DNA of 64,000 bases from Fomes fomentarius. Its lineage: Eukaryota; Basidiomycota; Agaricomycetes; Polyporales; Polyporaceae. The notes under the pieces were generated by a model. The model saw only the letters and a list, made by a program, of their open reading frames with translations, made no database searches and was not told the DNA's origin. Made by a program: the position numbers and the translations under genes. The stretch lies in assembly GCA_022606135.1 (NCBI GenBank), contig JABYQN010000002.1:3658001-3722000 (forward strand), in the 5' to 3' direction. This document shows, one piece after another, positions 10,652 through 21,395 of the stretch. How positions within the stretch are numbered: position 1 is the stretch's first letter; each line of letters begins with the position of its first letter.

Positions 10652-11932
10652 TGTCCAGCGCATTGGTGGACAACATCCATTGCTCGCTCACCCCCACCCG
10701 CCCGACTACATCTCACTGCGCAGGACCGCACTACTCCCCATCGCAGGACCGCGCAGGACCGCGCTACTCCCCATTGCACGACCGCGCTGCACCACACAGG
10801 ACCGCGCTGCACCACGCAGGACCGCGCTGCACCACGCAGGACCGCGCTGCACCACGCAGGACCGTGCTGCACCACACTACTCCCCATTGCAGGACCGCGC
10901 TGGACCGCGCTGCACCATTACTCCCCATTGCAGGACCGCGCTGGACCGCGCTGCACCACTACTCCCCATTGCAGGACCGCGCTGGACCGCGCTGGCGCTG
11001 GACCGTGTTGCTCGCGCTCGCCCACTCGCCCACTCTTACTGCACCACACCCACGTCGGACTGCCCGCAGGACCGCGCAAATCTCCACTCCTTCGTGTCCC
11101 AGAGCCGCGTTGCGCGTTGCTCCCTGCCCCCACGCTCACTTATCACATCGCAAATGTCTTATCTAATGGTTGTATTCTTGTTTGATCGTAATCTGATCGC
11201 TGTAATCTAATCTGATTTTGATCTCATCTAATCCCCGTAATCCCCGTAATCCAATCTGATCTTGTTTGACTAAGACATGCCTGAAAGGGTTACCAATTGG
11301 ACGCCTATCCTCCATCACAAAAGGGATAACATAACAAAGCCTTGGCAGGGTATCTGCCTAGGGGGTATAATATCTGTCACCCACCTATCATCTGCCAATA
11401 TTCACGGTGCTCTAGGTTAACTCAATACCGGCCATCGGCTCGCTATAACTTATTGTTATAGAGGTGTTATAAAGGATAAATAGGGAGGTTGTAGGTGGTT
11501 GGTGTGAGAAATATTGATAACCTATGACAAAGTGCTATAGGCGTGGCGCAGCAAAGCTTTACCCCCTCTATACCCTCACGTAACCTTGGAGTGGACATAC
11601 TGTCTTTGGCCCTAAAACAATAGATGTGCTATAGGCGGTGCGTAGGTTTACTATTCCCTGGTGTTATAGGGAGACGATAGCCGCTGGATAGCTATACGTC
11701 GTGCGCCGCTATTACCTGCCTATTACGCGGGGGATAACACCCCGGGGCCCGCAGTGTACAAGAATTTTGGATTGTCTCCTTACCGGAACACGTGGCTCGC
11801 AACCGGATCAAGAAGACGCCCAGTACTTTGAAGTGTGAACAGACTTCCAGTCCGACTAAGCAGGCCGTCCTTGTGCTTTTCTAAAGGGTATAGCACCACT
11901 CGATGCGTATGTATATATACTCCTTATTCTCA
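10652..11932. other. Intergenic spacer: minisatellite, then AT-rich segment
   Basis: After the stop at 10651 comes a minisatellite (10716-11010) and a tract of GTAATCTGATC-like words (11170-11270). Beyond it is an AT-rich stretch (about 11280-11760) with two loosely similar blocks starting GTGCTATAGGC (about 11531 and 11628). No coding frame is supported. The composition differs clearly from the GC-rich neighbours and looks like decayed mobile-element sequence, but no transposon protein is readable. Confidence 0.5.
10716..11010. repeat. Minisatellite with 20-bp core and longer higher-order unit
   Basis: About four copies of ACCGCGCTGCACCACGCAGG occur between 10788 and 10870. They are flanked on both sides by longer units built from TACTCCCCATTGCAGGACCG plus CGCTGGACCGCGCTGCACCA. 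It lies just behind the stop codon of the gene at 7059-10651. The apparent open frames through it on both strands are products of the repeat. Confidence 0.9.
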
Positions 11933-13054
11933 CTACAGCCCCAAGATTGATGATAGAAGAGCAATTACACGTTCCACCAGCCACGAGTGTGTTCTCGCCA
12001 ACACCGAATCAACCATCCTCCATGTTGCAAGAAAGAGGTGCAGTATAGGCGCTAATATGAATCTCCAGACACCGTATGCAATTGCCAAACTGAGGGCGGC
12101 GCTGACGAGCGTCGCCCATACCTGCGTTCTCACTTCCTCCCGAAACCGTTCTCGGAGCCTCCCCAACTCCTGCGCTAGTTCCTCTCTGATCATGCTCTTC
12201 ATAGCAGCTCGTTGCTGGGAAAGAGAAACGCCTTCTGACTGAGCAGCACGCTGCTGCGCGAACGGGTGGGCCCAACCATCCGGGTGCTGGGGGAACGGGA
12301 CGCCAGACGACAAGAATGATTCCAAGTCATCGATATCGAAGCGGAGTCCCGTTCCACCGGTCGCTGTGGAGCGAGGTGCGCCGTGTTCTCTCAGAAACTT
12401 GGTGAAGGCCGGAAGATCATCCATGCTGACATCGAAGAACTGCGTGAGGGTGCTCGCGGGCTCGCGTGCGCGGTATCCGATGAGCGTTCCTCCCCACTCG
12501 ACATGGGATAACCCTCCGGTGAGCTGCGCTGCACAACGGTTCAGTGGCGAGCCATCGATTGCGAAGCAGTCGCTGAACGCGAGGTATAGCCGGGTAGGGT
12601 GAGCATGGCGCGATAGGGACTCGTGGGGTCCAACGGGTTGGGAAGTGAAGGGCCCGTTGAGTTGCGACTGCCAGTCGATGGAGTGCACCTCTTCTCCGGA
12701 ATTCTCGTCATCATCTTGGACCTGACAGTCCAACTGAACGACTCTGGGCGATAATTGGAAGGGAGGAAAGACGAGCACACTGACGCGACGTGCTCCAGTG
12801 TCTCGTTTGGCAGACGGCTCTCCCGTGCATTCGGCTGTTCGGTGACGTTGAACGTCCTGCGAAGCATAGAAGTCGGTGAGTGTATCCAATGGCTAACGCT
12901 GCTTATGTCTCACCGAAACTAGGTGTGCACGCCTGCAGTACCCCGCATTCTTGCATTTGTTACACGAGATTGCTGGGGACGCTTTGAGCCCGCAAGGCGG
13001 GTAGGCGCAGATGGTCGTTGGGACAGAGGACTTGGATTCTGCCGAGTTGTTCAT
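11933..13054 (-). CDS. MYND zinc-finger protein with C-terminal membrane helix
   Basis: Exon 1 (13054-12914, 47 codons) joins through a 57-nt intron (12857-12913) to exon 2 (12856-11933), giving 354 residues. The N-terminus forms a MYND-type zinc finger: C16, C21, C31, C34, C40, H44, H52 and C57 fall in the expected spacing (CAYPPC, CNKCKNAGYC, DVQRHRTAEC). H44 stands where most MYND fingers have cysteine, and valine replaces the usual tryptophan. The splice site chosen is the one that completes the finger. The middle resembles the uncharacterised body of other fungal MYND proteins. Near the C-terminus a basic amphipathic helix (ELGRLRERFREEVRTQ) is followed by a hydrophobic segment (VWATLVSAALSLAIAYGVW), suggesting tail anchoring. 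MYND fingers bind proline-rich peptides; the partner is unknown. Confidence 0.8.
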
Positions 13055-13313
13055 CGCTACCTGGGTGAGTGGTGGTAGTAATCAAAAGACGATGGATGAC
13101 AGTGTGGGCAGTAGCAAAGAGATATACATTCCACGTCGCATGTTTCACATGCGGCCTCCTCATTGCGGGTGGGAGCAGTGACAGAACGGAGGTTATGCTT
13201 CCTGTGAGAGAGAAGTGTGCCCAACAAACAGGTCTCGCTCGCAGCTGCGGCAGCCATCCCGTGAACACCACTGTCATCATTATACAGGATACATACTGAG
13301 GTGGGTATCAAAT

Positions 13314-14827
13314 TCAGACCTCGGTCGAATGTTTCTCCATAGACATTGACTCCGCGTATCTAGGGCTCGGCGAGAGCGCAAAGTCCGTCTCCGTCTCCAC
13401 CGTCCGCGTCACATTCAATGTAATCACCGGCATGCGGTACGACTGCTCTTGGTTCTCCCGTCGCGACGGTCTATGTACCGGCGTGGGCACGGCGTCCGCC
13501 CTAGTTTCCGTCCACGAAGAGAAGCCGAGGCCGACGCGGACGATGATGAGCATGAAGGAGATGCCGGTTGCGGCAGGTATGCAGTGGAACGCGAACGAGA
13601 AGAGAACAGATCTCGCGCAGTACGCGATCAGGAAGAAGAGCGTCCAAGACCTGCAATAGGGGAAGCAAACAGGGAGCGTGAGTCTAAGTTCGGGCACGAA
13701 GATCGTGGGGGCGCTGGGGAAAATGGCGGCAGCCTGACTTACGTGTACAGAGCAGCGCTCTCGACGAAGATAACTAAGGCTTCCTGTAATGGTGAAAGAT
13801 GCGCATGAGTGACGGAGAGGCTGAGTTCGGGATGAACGGGATCACCGCAAGGCCCATTCCAGGGACTGTCATCCGTTCATGCTTGAGAGTTCTATTCGAA
13901 GCCCAGATACGATATGCAATGGTTCCTACGATCGAAAGTCGAGTGAGTCTTCCGGGGACAAAAGGCTAGCGCGGGCGATCGTACCTGTGCCATAGATATT
14001 CGTTCTAAATAGCACACGGTCTAAGGATCAGTGGCTAGTCAGTAGTATGGGGGAAGGACGCACGCAAGGGTGAGTGCTGCAGTCAAAACAATGCGGCGTT
14101 GTGACTTATCGAGGAAGATATCTTCTCCGGGAGTGAAAACAGCGAACAATTGGATCATGCTGATGCCAGATCCTAGAAGAGAACATGCACGCATGAGCAG
14201 AGTCGTTTAGCCACGGAACGGGAGTTGAAGCACCAGCGTAGCCCAACGTGCAAAGCAGAGGGAATACGATCATGGCAAATTTGCGATCCCATACAACCCA
14301 GATCCGGTATGTCTAACACATGGACAGAATGCCGTGATTGAGATCGGAGCAAGAGCGCGTGCGGATGATATTGCGTACCAGGATGATGTCGCCGACAATG
14401 ACGGAAGAGACCACGAACGCCGCCGCGGTGACGTGCGTTGGCTCCCCGACGAGGGAGTAGAACGCTTCTGCTTGCGATCCGGAACCATTCGAGCTGCTGA
14501 ACGCAAGGAACGCGCGCTGCACTGTGATCACCCAATGCTACCAGCCAAAACACGCGACGTCACGACCAAGAGGCATAGTGCACATAACTTAAGACTCACC
14601 GCGCTAACCGTCGCAAGGAGCATGATAGTCGCGACGACCGACGGCGACCGCACGATCTCCGCGAAAGAGACTCTGGTCGGCCGCGCGGCCATCTTGCCAA
14701 GACCCATGCCATGTCGAAAGACCAGTACCACGAGCGACGTCACTGCAAGCACGAAGAATATACCAAAGAGCGCACTCTCGACGCAGGTCAGCGCTAGCGC
14801 GACGTCAACAACTGAGAGGGCAGGCAT
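13314..14827 (-). CDS. Seven-helix membrane protein of an agaricomycete-specific family
   Basis: The start is ATG 14827 (MPALSVVDVALAL). Hydrophobic segments follow in successive exons: FGIFFVLAVTSLVVLVF, AAAFVVSSVIVGDIIL, then TYRIWVVWDRKF-AMIVFPLLCTLG, ISMIQLFAVF, a 20-nt microexon TNIYGT, GTIAYRIWASNRTLK, EALVIFVESAALYT and SWTLFFLIAYCARSVLFSF ending IPAATGISFMLIIVRVGLG. The motif GD-ILTYR-VVWDR with a later AYR-WASNR and V-ESAALY is typical of a large family of seven-helix proteins expanded in mushrooms. The role is unknown, with receptor-like topology assumed. The C-terminal tail after the last helix is hydrophilic and ends EKHSTEV with a stop at 13314. At least seven short introns are needed to keep the frame. 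Confidence 0.8.
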
Positions 14828-16902
14828 TGGAGGTACCAGACCGAGGACGGGCGAAGAGGTGAACCGCACGCGGTCTTTAAGGCCATGAGAACCTGAGCCC
14901 CTGATGACGGGACGGACGTGAGATGGGAAAGAGCTTAAATCCCTGTGGCGGCAACAAGGTACTGCTAGATGTCAGGAAGTAGGTGATCTCGGACTTGTGT
15001 GCTGTGAACTTGTTGCGTGGGAGACTGCAGCGGCGAGCTATCTGCATGGTTCTGGTATATATATTCGGATCTTGTCTGGCTATCCTGAGAGGAGGACCGG
15101 GGGATGACAGTCAGAGCACTGAATGGTACTGCACGTTTCCCTCCCATTCGGCTTTTGGAAGAAGTCAAACACGCGGCGGCAGTTCAGTATACGGATAGAT
15201 ATCCCACCACAAAGTCTAATGGAGGTATTCCTTCCGCGTACTTGCGGATATGCCACGCAGCCTCCGTTGCTCGGTGTCCGCGGAAGGACTTCTGGTATCA
15301 GTGGCAACGCTGATATTCAGTTTGGCGTACGACCGGTACAGCGGATTCAGTACAGTGGCGTTGTGCTACAATGGTGTGTCAGTAAACCAATTGGAGCAAT
15401 TTTAGTTGAAGTGAGGTGGACTGACGTCTTGTGTATCCGTATCTGTCGAAGGTATGGCAGATCAGCAGGCGGTTTGCACAGCCTAACAAGATGTGAGCTA
15501 TGTAGTCTGAACCAAAATTGACCATATCTCGGCGTAGGAACTCCGGCTGAGCCTAAGAAACATGCAATCGCTGCAAGAAAAGAAAAGGCCGTAAAGGCAA
15601 GACATGAACCGATCCTGTGCATGTGTGTACTGATTTGATTTTGATTCCAGTTCGAGCTCCAATCCGGCGGAATCCTACTGTGCTGGCGAGCTAGCTTGTG
15701 ACGAGTGCTAAGTCGTATGAAGCGCAGATGGCACTGCGAGCTGCGAACCATTGCCTTTGGCAGACACCAACGTGAGCCGATGTCGGGGTTCCTATCGCTG
15801 TCAGTACGTTCCGAGTAATTGTGCATCAGAAGCGGTCTGCTGTGGCATGTGAGATAGAAGTGTCACATTATCCATCAAGCAGACAAGTTGTTCATCTTGT
15901 GTCACAGATCGGGAAAGTGCGGTCTTGCACAGCTGCTGCCAGAACTTCCACGCGGGTGGCAAAGGACCTTATCACATTGTGGTGTCTCTCGCACCATCCC
16001 AGGCCCTGACGGCGTGGACATCAGGGCCAGTTGTCGCAGCAGTTTCAAGAAGCAAATCTCGAGGACAAGGCATGTCTTCAACGCAATGCACTGCTGCGAA
16101 GTTGTCGTGACGGAACAAAGACTCGCAGTGTCGGCGGTGATAATGCAGGGGGAGGGATCTTCAGGAAGTAGCGTGAACTTGGCTGAGGTTCGCGCACGAC
16201 TTGCCAAAATCGTTCTGGATAGGTCATCGAACTCGACACAGCACATTGTGCACTGGGAGCGGCAGAGTTCCCAAACTGCTCTCGATGTAGGTACACAGTG
16301 GGGGCTCAAAGCGGTCAAGAATATGTACAACATACCCGTGAACAACTCCACTAGACCTCGACCCATTGCTTCTCCCAAAACCCGCAGTAGAACTCCCAAG
16401 TCCCCGTCTTCGCACATTTTAGAACATGTGTATGAGTACTCACCTCATTTGAGCTTCGAAGCCACGAACACCCCCAAAATCCACACCTGCAGGTTTCCGC
16501 ACAAGCAACGAGGAAAATGGATCCGGACAGCAGTGGCCAATCTGTATTGCGAGGACTAGAACACAAAAGAAGAGATGTCACAGGGATATGTCGACATGCC
16601 GCAACATGGAGAGAATGAGCTACGACACTTCCTAACCTGCTTAAGAGAGCCATGATCTCGAGAGGACAGGGACTCAAAGAGTCGCTGGCACTGTCTCAAC
16701 GGTGAAAAGCCCGTCGAACAGCGTGGCATCTCTCTGGAGTAAAGAAAAAAAAAAGCCAACGCGCGCAAACTGATATACTGCCGCCCACGTGGCGTAAGCG
16801 GAGATTCTCACGGTCTCGGCCCAGCAAGCTTTCTGACGCGCAAGGGACGGACGCGGTTTCGCAATCACCACCTGGTCATCTCGAGTGTCGACGGAGGCCA
16901 AC
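14828..16902. other. Intergenic region, no supported gene
   Basis: About 2 kb lie between the divergently transcribed seven-helix gene and uS15m. Several open frames of 100-220 codons exist on both strands (for example minus 15902-16417 and plus 15888-16559). They overlap each other, are rich in Cys, Ser and Arg, and show no domain or splice pattern I trust. The middle could hold a decayed or very fragmented minus-strand gene. Confidence 0.4.
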
Positions 16903-17851
16903 ATGTTTGGGGCACAACTCGCCCAGTGTAAGTGTGCTCTAAACCAAACTTCTGACTTATGCAATGTACCTGATAGGGGCCCGTTTAGGCTCACGCCCAC
17001 TCGCTTCGTCGAGTTCGGTACGCGCTGCCTCCCTCCACACATCCGCTGTCCTGCAGGCTGTCTCCACTCGGACTCGCAAGTCCCAACGGACACTGAAGGC
17101 AAACATCCAGCGTCGCGAGGAGCTCGGGCGGCAGGCCCAGCAAAACCGCCCCCACGTCGTTCTCGGCCACAAAGCTGGCGACGAGGCCAAGTGGCTGGAC
17201 TGCGACCTCGCGCGAGTGCTCGTCACCCCAGAGGAAATCCAAAATGCGCCATCACCCACCATCAATCCGAAGACGCTGGAGATGAATCTACCCCGGTATT
17301 TCAACTACGGTATCGGGGAGAACGAGAAGGACGCGCTGTTCGAGGTGCTGCCCCGACTGTCTGCCGAGGGTCAAGTTGCGGCCGCTGGGAAGACGACAGC
17401 GGCGGAAATTGAGGCGACATGGAGGGATAGGGAGTCCGTTGAACTGCAGAAGAGCGCGTTGTTCGCGAGATTGGTGGACTTGCGGAACGCGAACGCCAGG
17501 GGGATTGCGTACGAGAACCGCAGACGCATCGTGGCCACGTTCTCTGAGCCAGAGAACCCGAACGACACGGGGAGGCCGGAGGTACAAGGTACGTCATTTG
17601 TATACCATTCAGTGGGCGTTCACCAATACTTCCGTGAAGCCGCACTTGCTACCATGGAGATCCGCAACGTCTGGGATCACTTGAGCAGGTGCAAGAAGGA
17701 CATTGCGAACCGTCGAAGCCTCCGCAAGCTCGTTCACCATAGGGCGAAGATCCTCAGATACCTGAGGTCTGTGGACGAAGATCGGTATGACCGGATACTA
17801 GAACGGTTAGGCTTGGAGCGGAGTGCTGTAGAGGGGGAGCTGGTGGTATGA
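16903..17851 (+). CDS. MRPS28: Mitochondrial small-subunit ribosomal protein uS15m
   Basis: Three exons (16903-16927, 16977-17588, 17640-17851) sum to 849 nt, 282 residues. The N-terminus is an arginine/serine/alanine-rich mitochondrial presequence (MFGAQLAQWARLGSRPLASS). The C-terminal 70 residues are the S15 RNA-binding fold: AALATMEIRNVWDHLSRC, then KKDIANRRSLRKLVHHR and ILRYLRSVDEDRYDRILERL followed by GL. This protein binds 15S rRNA in the body of the mitochondrial small subunit, helping to nucleate the platform. The long N-terminal extension before the S15 core is usual for fungal MRPS28. The symbol follows the yeast name. Confidence 0.92.
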
Positions 17852-18390
17852 CACCTATCACATAGATCACAATCTACTGGCGTTGCGGCGCACCATAATG
17901 CTACGACTTTGCTCTCAAGATCCGTTGGACCCCTGAGCGGTACATACGATGCACGACACGCCACAGCGAGTTCCCCGAGTGTCGTGCCGGACACGCTGGT
18001 CGCGCAAGCCACAGAGTGTGCATTCTGTATATAAGGAGTCAGAAATTGCGTAGTCCATTGTGCATAGCGCCTTCAAGTTCATTTCCTCCGCTTCTCCTCG
18101 GTTTCGTGTGCAGCTCACCGGTGCCATCGCAGCCGGGCTTCTTCTGAGTCTGGTATAGAGCTCTCGGGAGTTCATAACAATGTGAGTTGCCATATTTGGC
18201 AGTCTTGGGCTCGGACTGGTGGCTGACGACGGTGGCGGCGGAGACGACCTTGCGGGGTTCCTCAGTGACGTCGTCATTGCGATTTGACCCAACGTCACAC
18301 TCATAATGGCCCTCGGTGCGTCCTGTGACTTTCATAATCTTTCATTTCCTCCTCACACCCTCAACATCAGTCTCCTCGCCGCCGACCGCC
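17852..18390. other. Intergenic spacer, 3' of uS15m and 5' of the RhoGEF gene
   Basis: This spacer probably contains the uS15m terminator and the RhoGEF promoter and 5' UTR. Minus-strand frames at 17915-18304 and 18039-18335 overlap one another in different frames and have no recognisable content. A very small minus-strand gene cannot be excluded. Confidence 0.4.
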
Positions 18391-21300
18391 ATGGTCGACT
18401 TTCCGTCCTCCGCACCCGATCTTCACTCCAGTTCATCACTCGATGTGCACTACCAACGACCCACATATCTCCCCTTCCGGCGCATATCTTTGCCATCTGC
18501 TCCGAATCTCCAGAACCGCCAATCTATTGTGAGCACGGCGTCTTTCGACTCATTACCGGAGGAAGGTGGTCCGCCCATCCCTGCTACCCCTGTCGTTATC
18601 AAGAATGTGGTGAGGGCACCCAGACAAAGACCATCGTCAGTAGACGTCTCAAGGCGAGGAGTGCGGCGGAGGGAGTCGCGCATGGTCGACGAGCAAAGAG
18701 AGGCAAAGCGGAGGAAGGTCATCGCAGAGTTCTACGAGACGGAGAAGTCGTACTTGGACGGGCTCGAGCTTATACACTCGGTGCGCATTTTCCTTGTTCT
18801 TTCCATCATAATATGCGTCCTCACCTCGCCAATTATGCGTCCTCACCTCGCCAATTCAATGCCAAAAGCATTTCCTAACGCCCATCATCGCATCTTTGGA
18901 TACTCCATATCCTCTCCTCACTCGCGCCGAACTCACCTCCATATTCTCCAATTTCATTGACATCTGGAACCTGCATCGCTCATTCTACACCTCTCTCACC
19001 GCTTTCCTCAACTCTTCGGCCTCGGCATCTCTCCAAGACCTCCCTCCGCCTCTGTCTCCCGTCCTTCTCGCTCACTTCCCCTACCTCTCGCTCTACACCC
19101 CTTTCGTGAGCTCATTCTCGGATGCGCTCGCTTCGTATGCTGCTCTCTTCCGGAACAACAACGCTTTTGCAACGTTCATTGCTCAACAGGAAGCTGATCC
19201 GCGCTGTGGCAAGCTCAAATTCAGGGACTGGCTCTTGACTATCGTCCAACGATGTCCACGCTATCTGCTCTTGCTGAAAGACATCATTGGTTGCACTGAC
19301 TCGGAGGACCCAGAATACGCGTCTCTGACTGCGGTACATACGCTTGTTTCCAAGAGTGAGTAGCCCTTCTCACTGCTGGTGACTGAGAATTCGATGGGAT
19401 ACATTATATCCCATCATGCTGGTTAGGATTGCTTTCGACAATGACAGATTATAAATTCCCATTCTAGATACTAGAATCATGGGAATACAGATTCATTGTC
19501 GAATGCAATCCTAACCAGCATGATGTACGCCATCGAATTCTCAGTCACCAGCAGTGTCTGCCGTTATGTGTACCGCATACTCATGCGTACATGCTTCACA
19601 GTCACCATGTCTCTGAACACCTCACTGCACACCCATGCACAGACCCTGTCCCTGCTCGCACTACAACGCAATACCGTCAATCTCCCCTTCCAACTCATAA
19701 CTCCCGGCCGCACATTCCTCAAGCGTGCATCTCTCCTCCAGCTCGAAGGCTCCACACCCAAGGAGCGCGAGTTCCTCCTCTTCTCAGACTGCCTCATATG
19801 GCTCGCGAGTGCAGACGGGGACTTCTTCTCCGAGAGATGGGGCGCTCTCGCCGTATCACCTGGTGCCGGCGCGAGCACCCCGGACCTCCGCTTGCGGACG
19901 AGAAGCGACGCCCAGGCGGATGTCATCCATAAACGGCAGTCGCTTCTTAATCTCAAGATGAACGGAAGCCCGCGGAAGAAGCGGCAGGCGAGCAGCGGCG
20001 TGGACGACAGATGGATATATAGAGGCCATGTGGACCTTGTCGACTTGGAGGTCGTCGTAAGCACTCCGGCGGTCGGCGACACACCAGAACGTGGGTTTGA
20101 GCTGCTGAGCCCTCACCAGTCGTTCGCTGTCTACGCAGGTGAGTAATAGTGATCACTCACTAACACCGCTCATGTGGTAACGTACGTTTGTAGTGGGCGA
20201 GGAGGAGCGGGACGAATGGGTGACTGCGATTCGGAACGCGAAGTCGTCCCTTCTTGTGTCGCTGAGTGTCATGCAGCTCAACTCGACACTGACGTCCTCT
20301 GCTTCCACAAATCATCTTCGCCGTACATTGCAGGCGCTGCCTTATGCACCCGAGGATGCTTCGAAACCCAAGCGGGGGAAGGTCGAGCACTTCGTTCCTG
20401 CAGTGTGGATTCCGGACGGGAAGACGGAAAGTTGCATGCGCTGTGGCCGGACATTTGGTTGGCGGAGACGAAGACACCATTGTCGGCTGTGTGGGCGATG
20501 TGTTTGCGGTAGTTGCTCAGGGAAGGTAAATAACACTCAATCTCTCAGGAACGATCGTCATGCTCATATCCTCCAGACATTCTTCATTGTCGACCTAAAC
20601 GCCAAAGACCACAAGTCTGCTCGTGCATGCGAAGCCTGCTATGACACCGTCTTTCCTCTCCTTGAGCAGCCGCCAGGACCCTCGGTGACTGTCACAGCTG
20701 GTACCACGCACTCTCATTTCACCCTCTCTGGGCTCAAATCCATGCCCTCCCTTCTTTTGAACAATGACGTCACTTCTAATACACCCTCCGCTCTGATGGC
20801 GATCGATCTCGACTCTCCGAAACGGGTGCTGACGCGGATAGAAGACGAGTCCTACTCACCCTCACCTTCAGAAGAGCCTAGCAGTCCAGCAGTCGCAGCC
20901 ATGAGGCTGAAACCAGCACAGCGTCCAAAGAGCTACATCCAGATCCTCGAGGAGTTCGAAGCACAAGAACGCGAAGCGTCTCCAGCAGCAAGTCCTCGCG
21001 CATCGCGATTCAGCGAACGCAGCACTATGGACGACTTGGACGAGCGAGACGAAGAGGTCCTAGACAAGGACGGACAGGAAGCAGAGTTGCCCAACGCCTT
21101 CGCGAGCGCAGGGAGCCAGCCGTCCACACCTCGCAAGGAGAACACCGCGCGGCGGCACAAACGGTTCTCCCTCCCTGCGGTCGCGCTGCAGACGAGTCCC
21201 GTGACAACGCGGCCGAGCTCAGACGGCGGCAGCAAGGCGCACGGCCACCGCTTCTCACTCGTGCTTGGCAAGGGCGGTGGTGTCTCGCACCAGTCGGAGC

Positions 21301-21395
21301 CTGGGGCAGGCGAACGGTCGCCGACTCGTACACCGTTCCGACATAGCATGGCGGCCGGGAGGTTGAACGAGCTCCTCGGCCGGACAAAGGATTGA
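18391..21395 (+). CDS. RhoGEF with DH, PH and FYVE domains, Don1-like
   Basis: The start is ATG 18391 (CGCCATGGTCG). After a serine-rich N-terminus, the Dbl-homology domain begins at KVIAEFYETEKSYLDGLELI, crosses an 88-nt intron (18781-18868), and continues through FSNFIDIWNLHRSF and KFRDWLLTIVQRCPRYLLLL, the conserved DH helix. A 246-nt intron (19356-19601) follows, then the PH domain (FLKRASLLQL, EFLLFSDCLIWL, closing helix EERDEWVTAIRNAK). The FYVE zinc finger comes next: WIPDGKTESCMRCGRTFGW, RRRRHHCRLCGRCVCGSCS and ARACEACYDTVF. A long serine-rich tail has no domain. The architecture matches Ustilago Don1, a Cdc42-specific exchange factor on endosomes needed for septation. FYVE binding to PI3P would place this protein on early endosomes. 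Confidence 0.92.
18813..18856. repeat. 22-bp perfect tandem duplication inside a RhoGEF intron
   Basis: Two adjacent identical 22-bp copies (18813-18834 and 18835-18856, beginning ATGCGTCCTCACC) lie within the first RhoGEF intron. Without one copy the intron would be 66 nt, closer to the local norm. Perfect identity implies a recent slippage event. Confidence 0.9.
19371..19556. mobile_element. 186-bp foldback MITE, CACTA-like, in a RhoGEF intron
   Basis: The ends are perfect 27-bp inverted repeats (19371-19397 and 19530-19556) starting CACTGCTGGTGACTGAG. The arms continue inward with a 31-bp near-perfect match (TCATGCTGGTTAGGATTGC and on), broken by a 10-bp insertion in the left arm, and meet in a short imperfect centre. 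The element is flanked on both sides by TCT (19368-19370 and 19557-19559), a 3-bp target duplication. CACT ends plus a 3-bp duplication are the hallmarks of CACTA/EnSpm-type elements. Removing the element and one TCT leaves a 57-nt intron. There is no coding capacity. Confidence 0.85.

Noticed and set aside
10501..11210. Open frames of 128-196 codons through the minisatellite
   Set aside because: They are made by tandem repetition and read as simple repeats in every frame.
12893..12913. A 21-nt GT-AG intron in the MYND gene
   Set aside because: Far too short for a spliceosomal intron. Using the same donor with the acceptor at 12857 gives a 57-nt intron and completes the zinc finger.
15902..16559. 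Overlapping long frames on both strands between the seven-helix and uS15m genes
   Set aside because: They have no domain, odd Cys/Ser/Arg-rich composition and mutual overlap. I could not build a spliced model, so I left the region unannotated.
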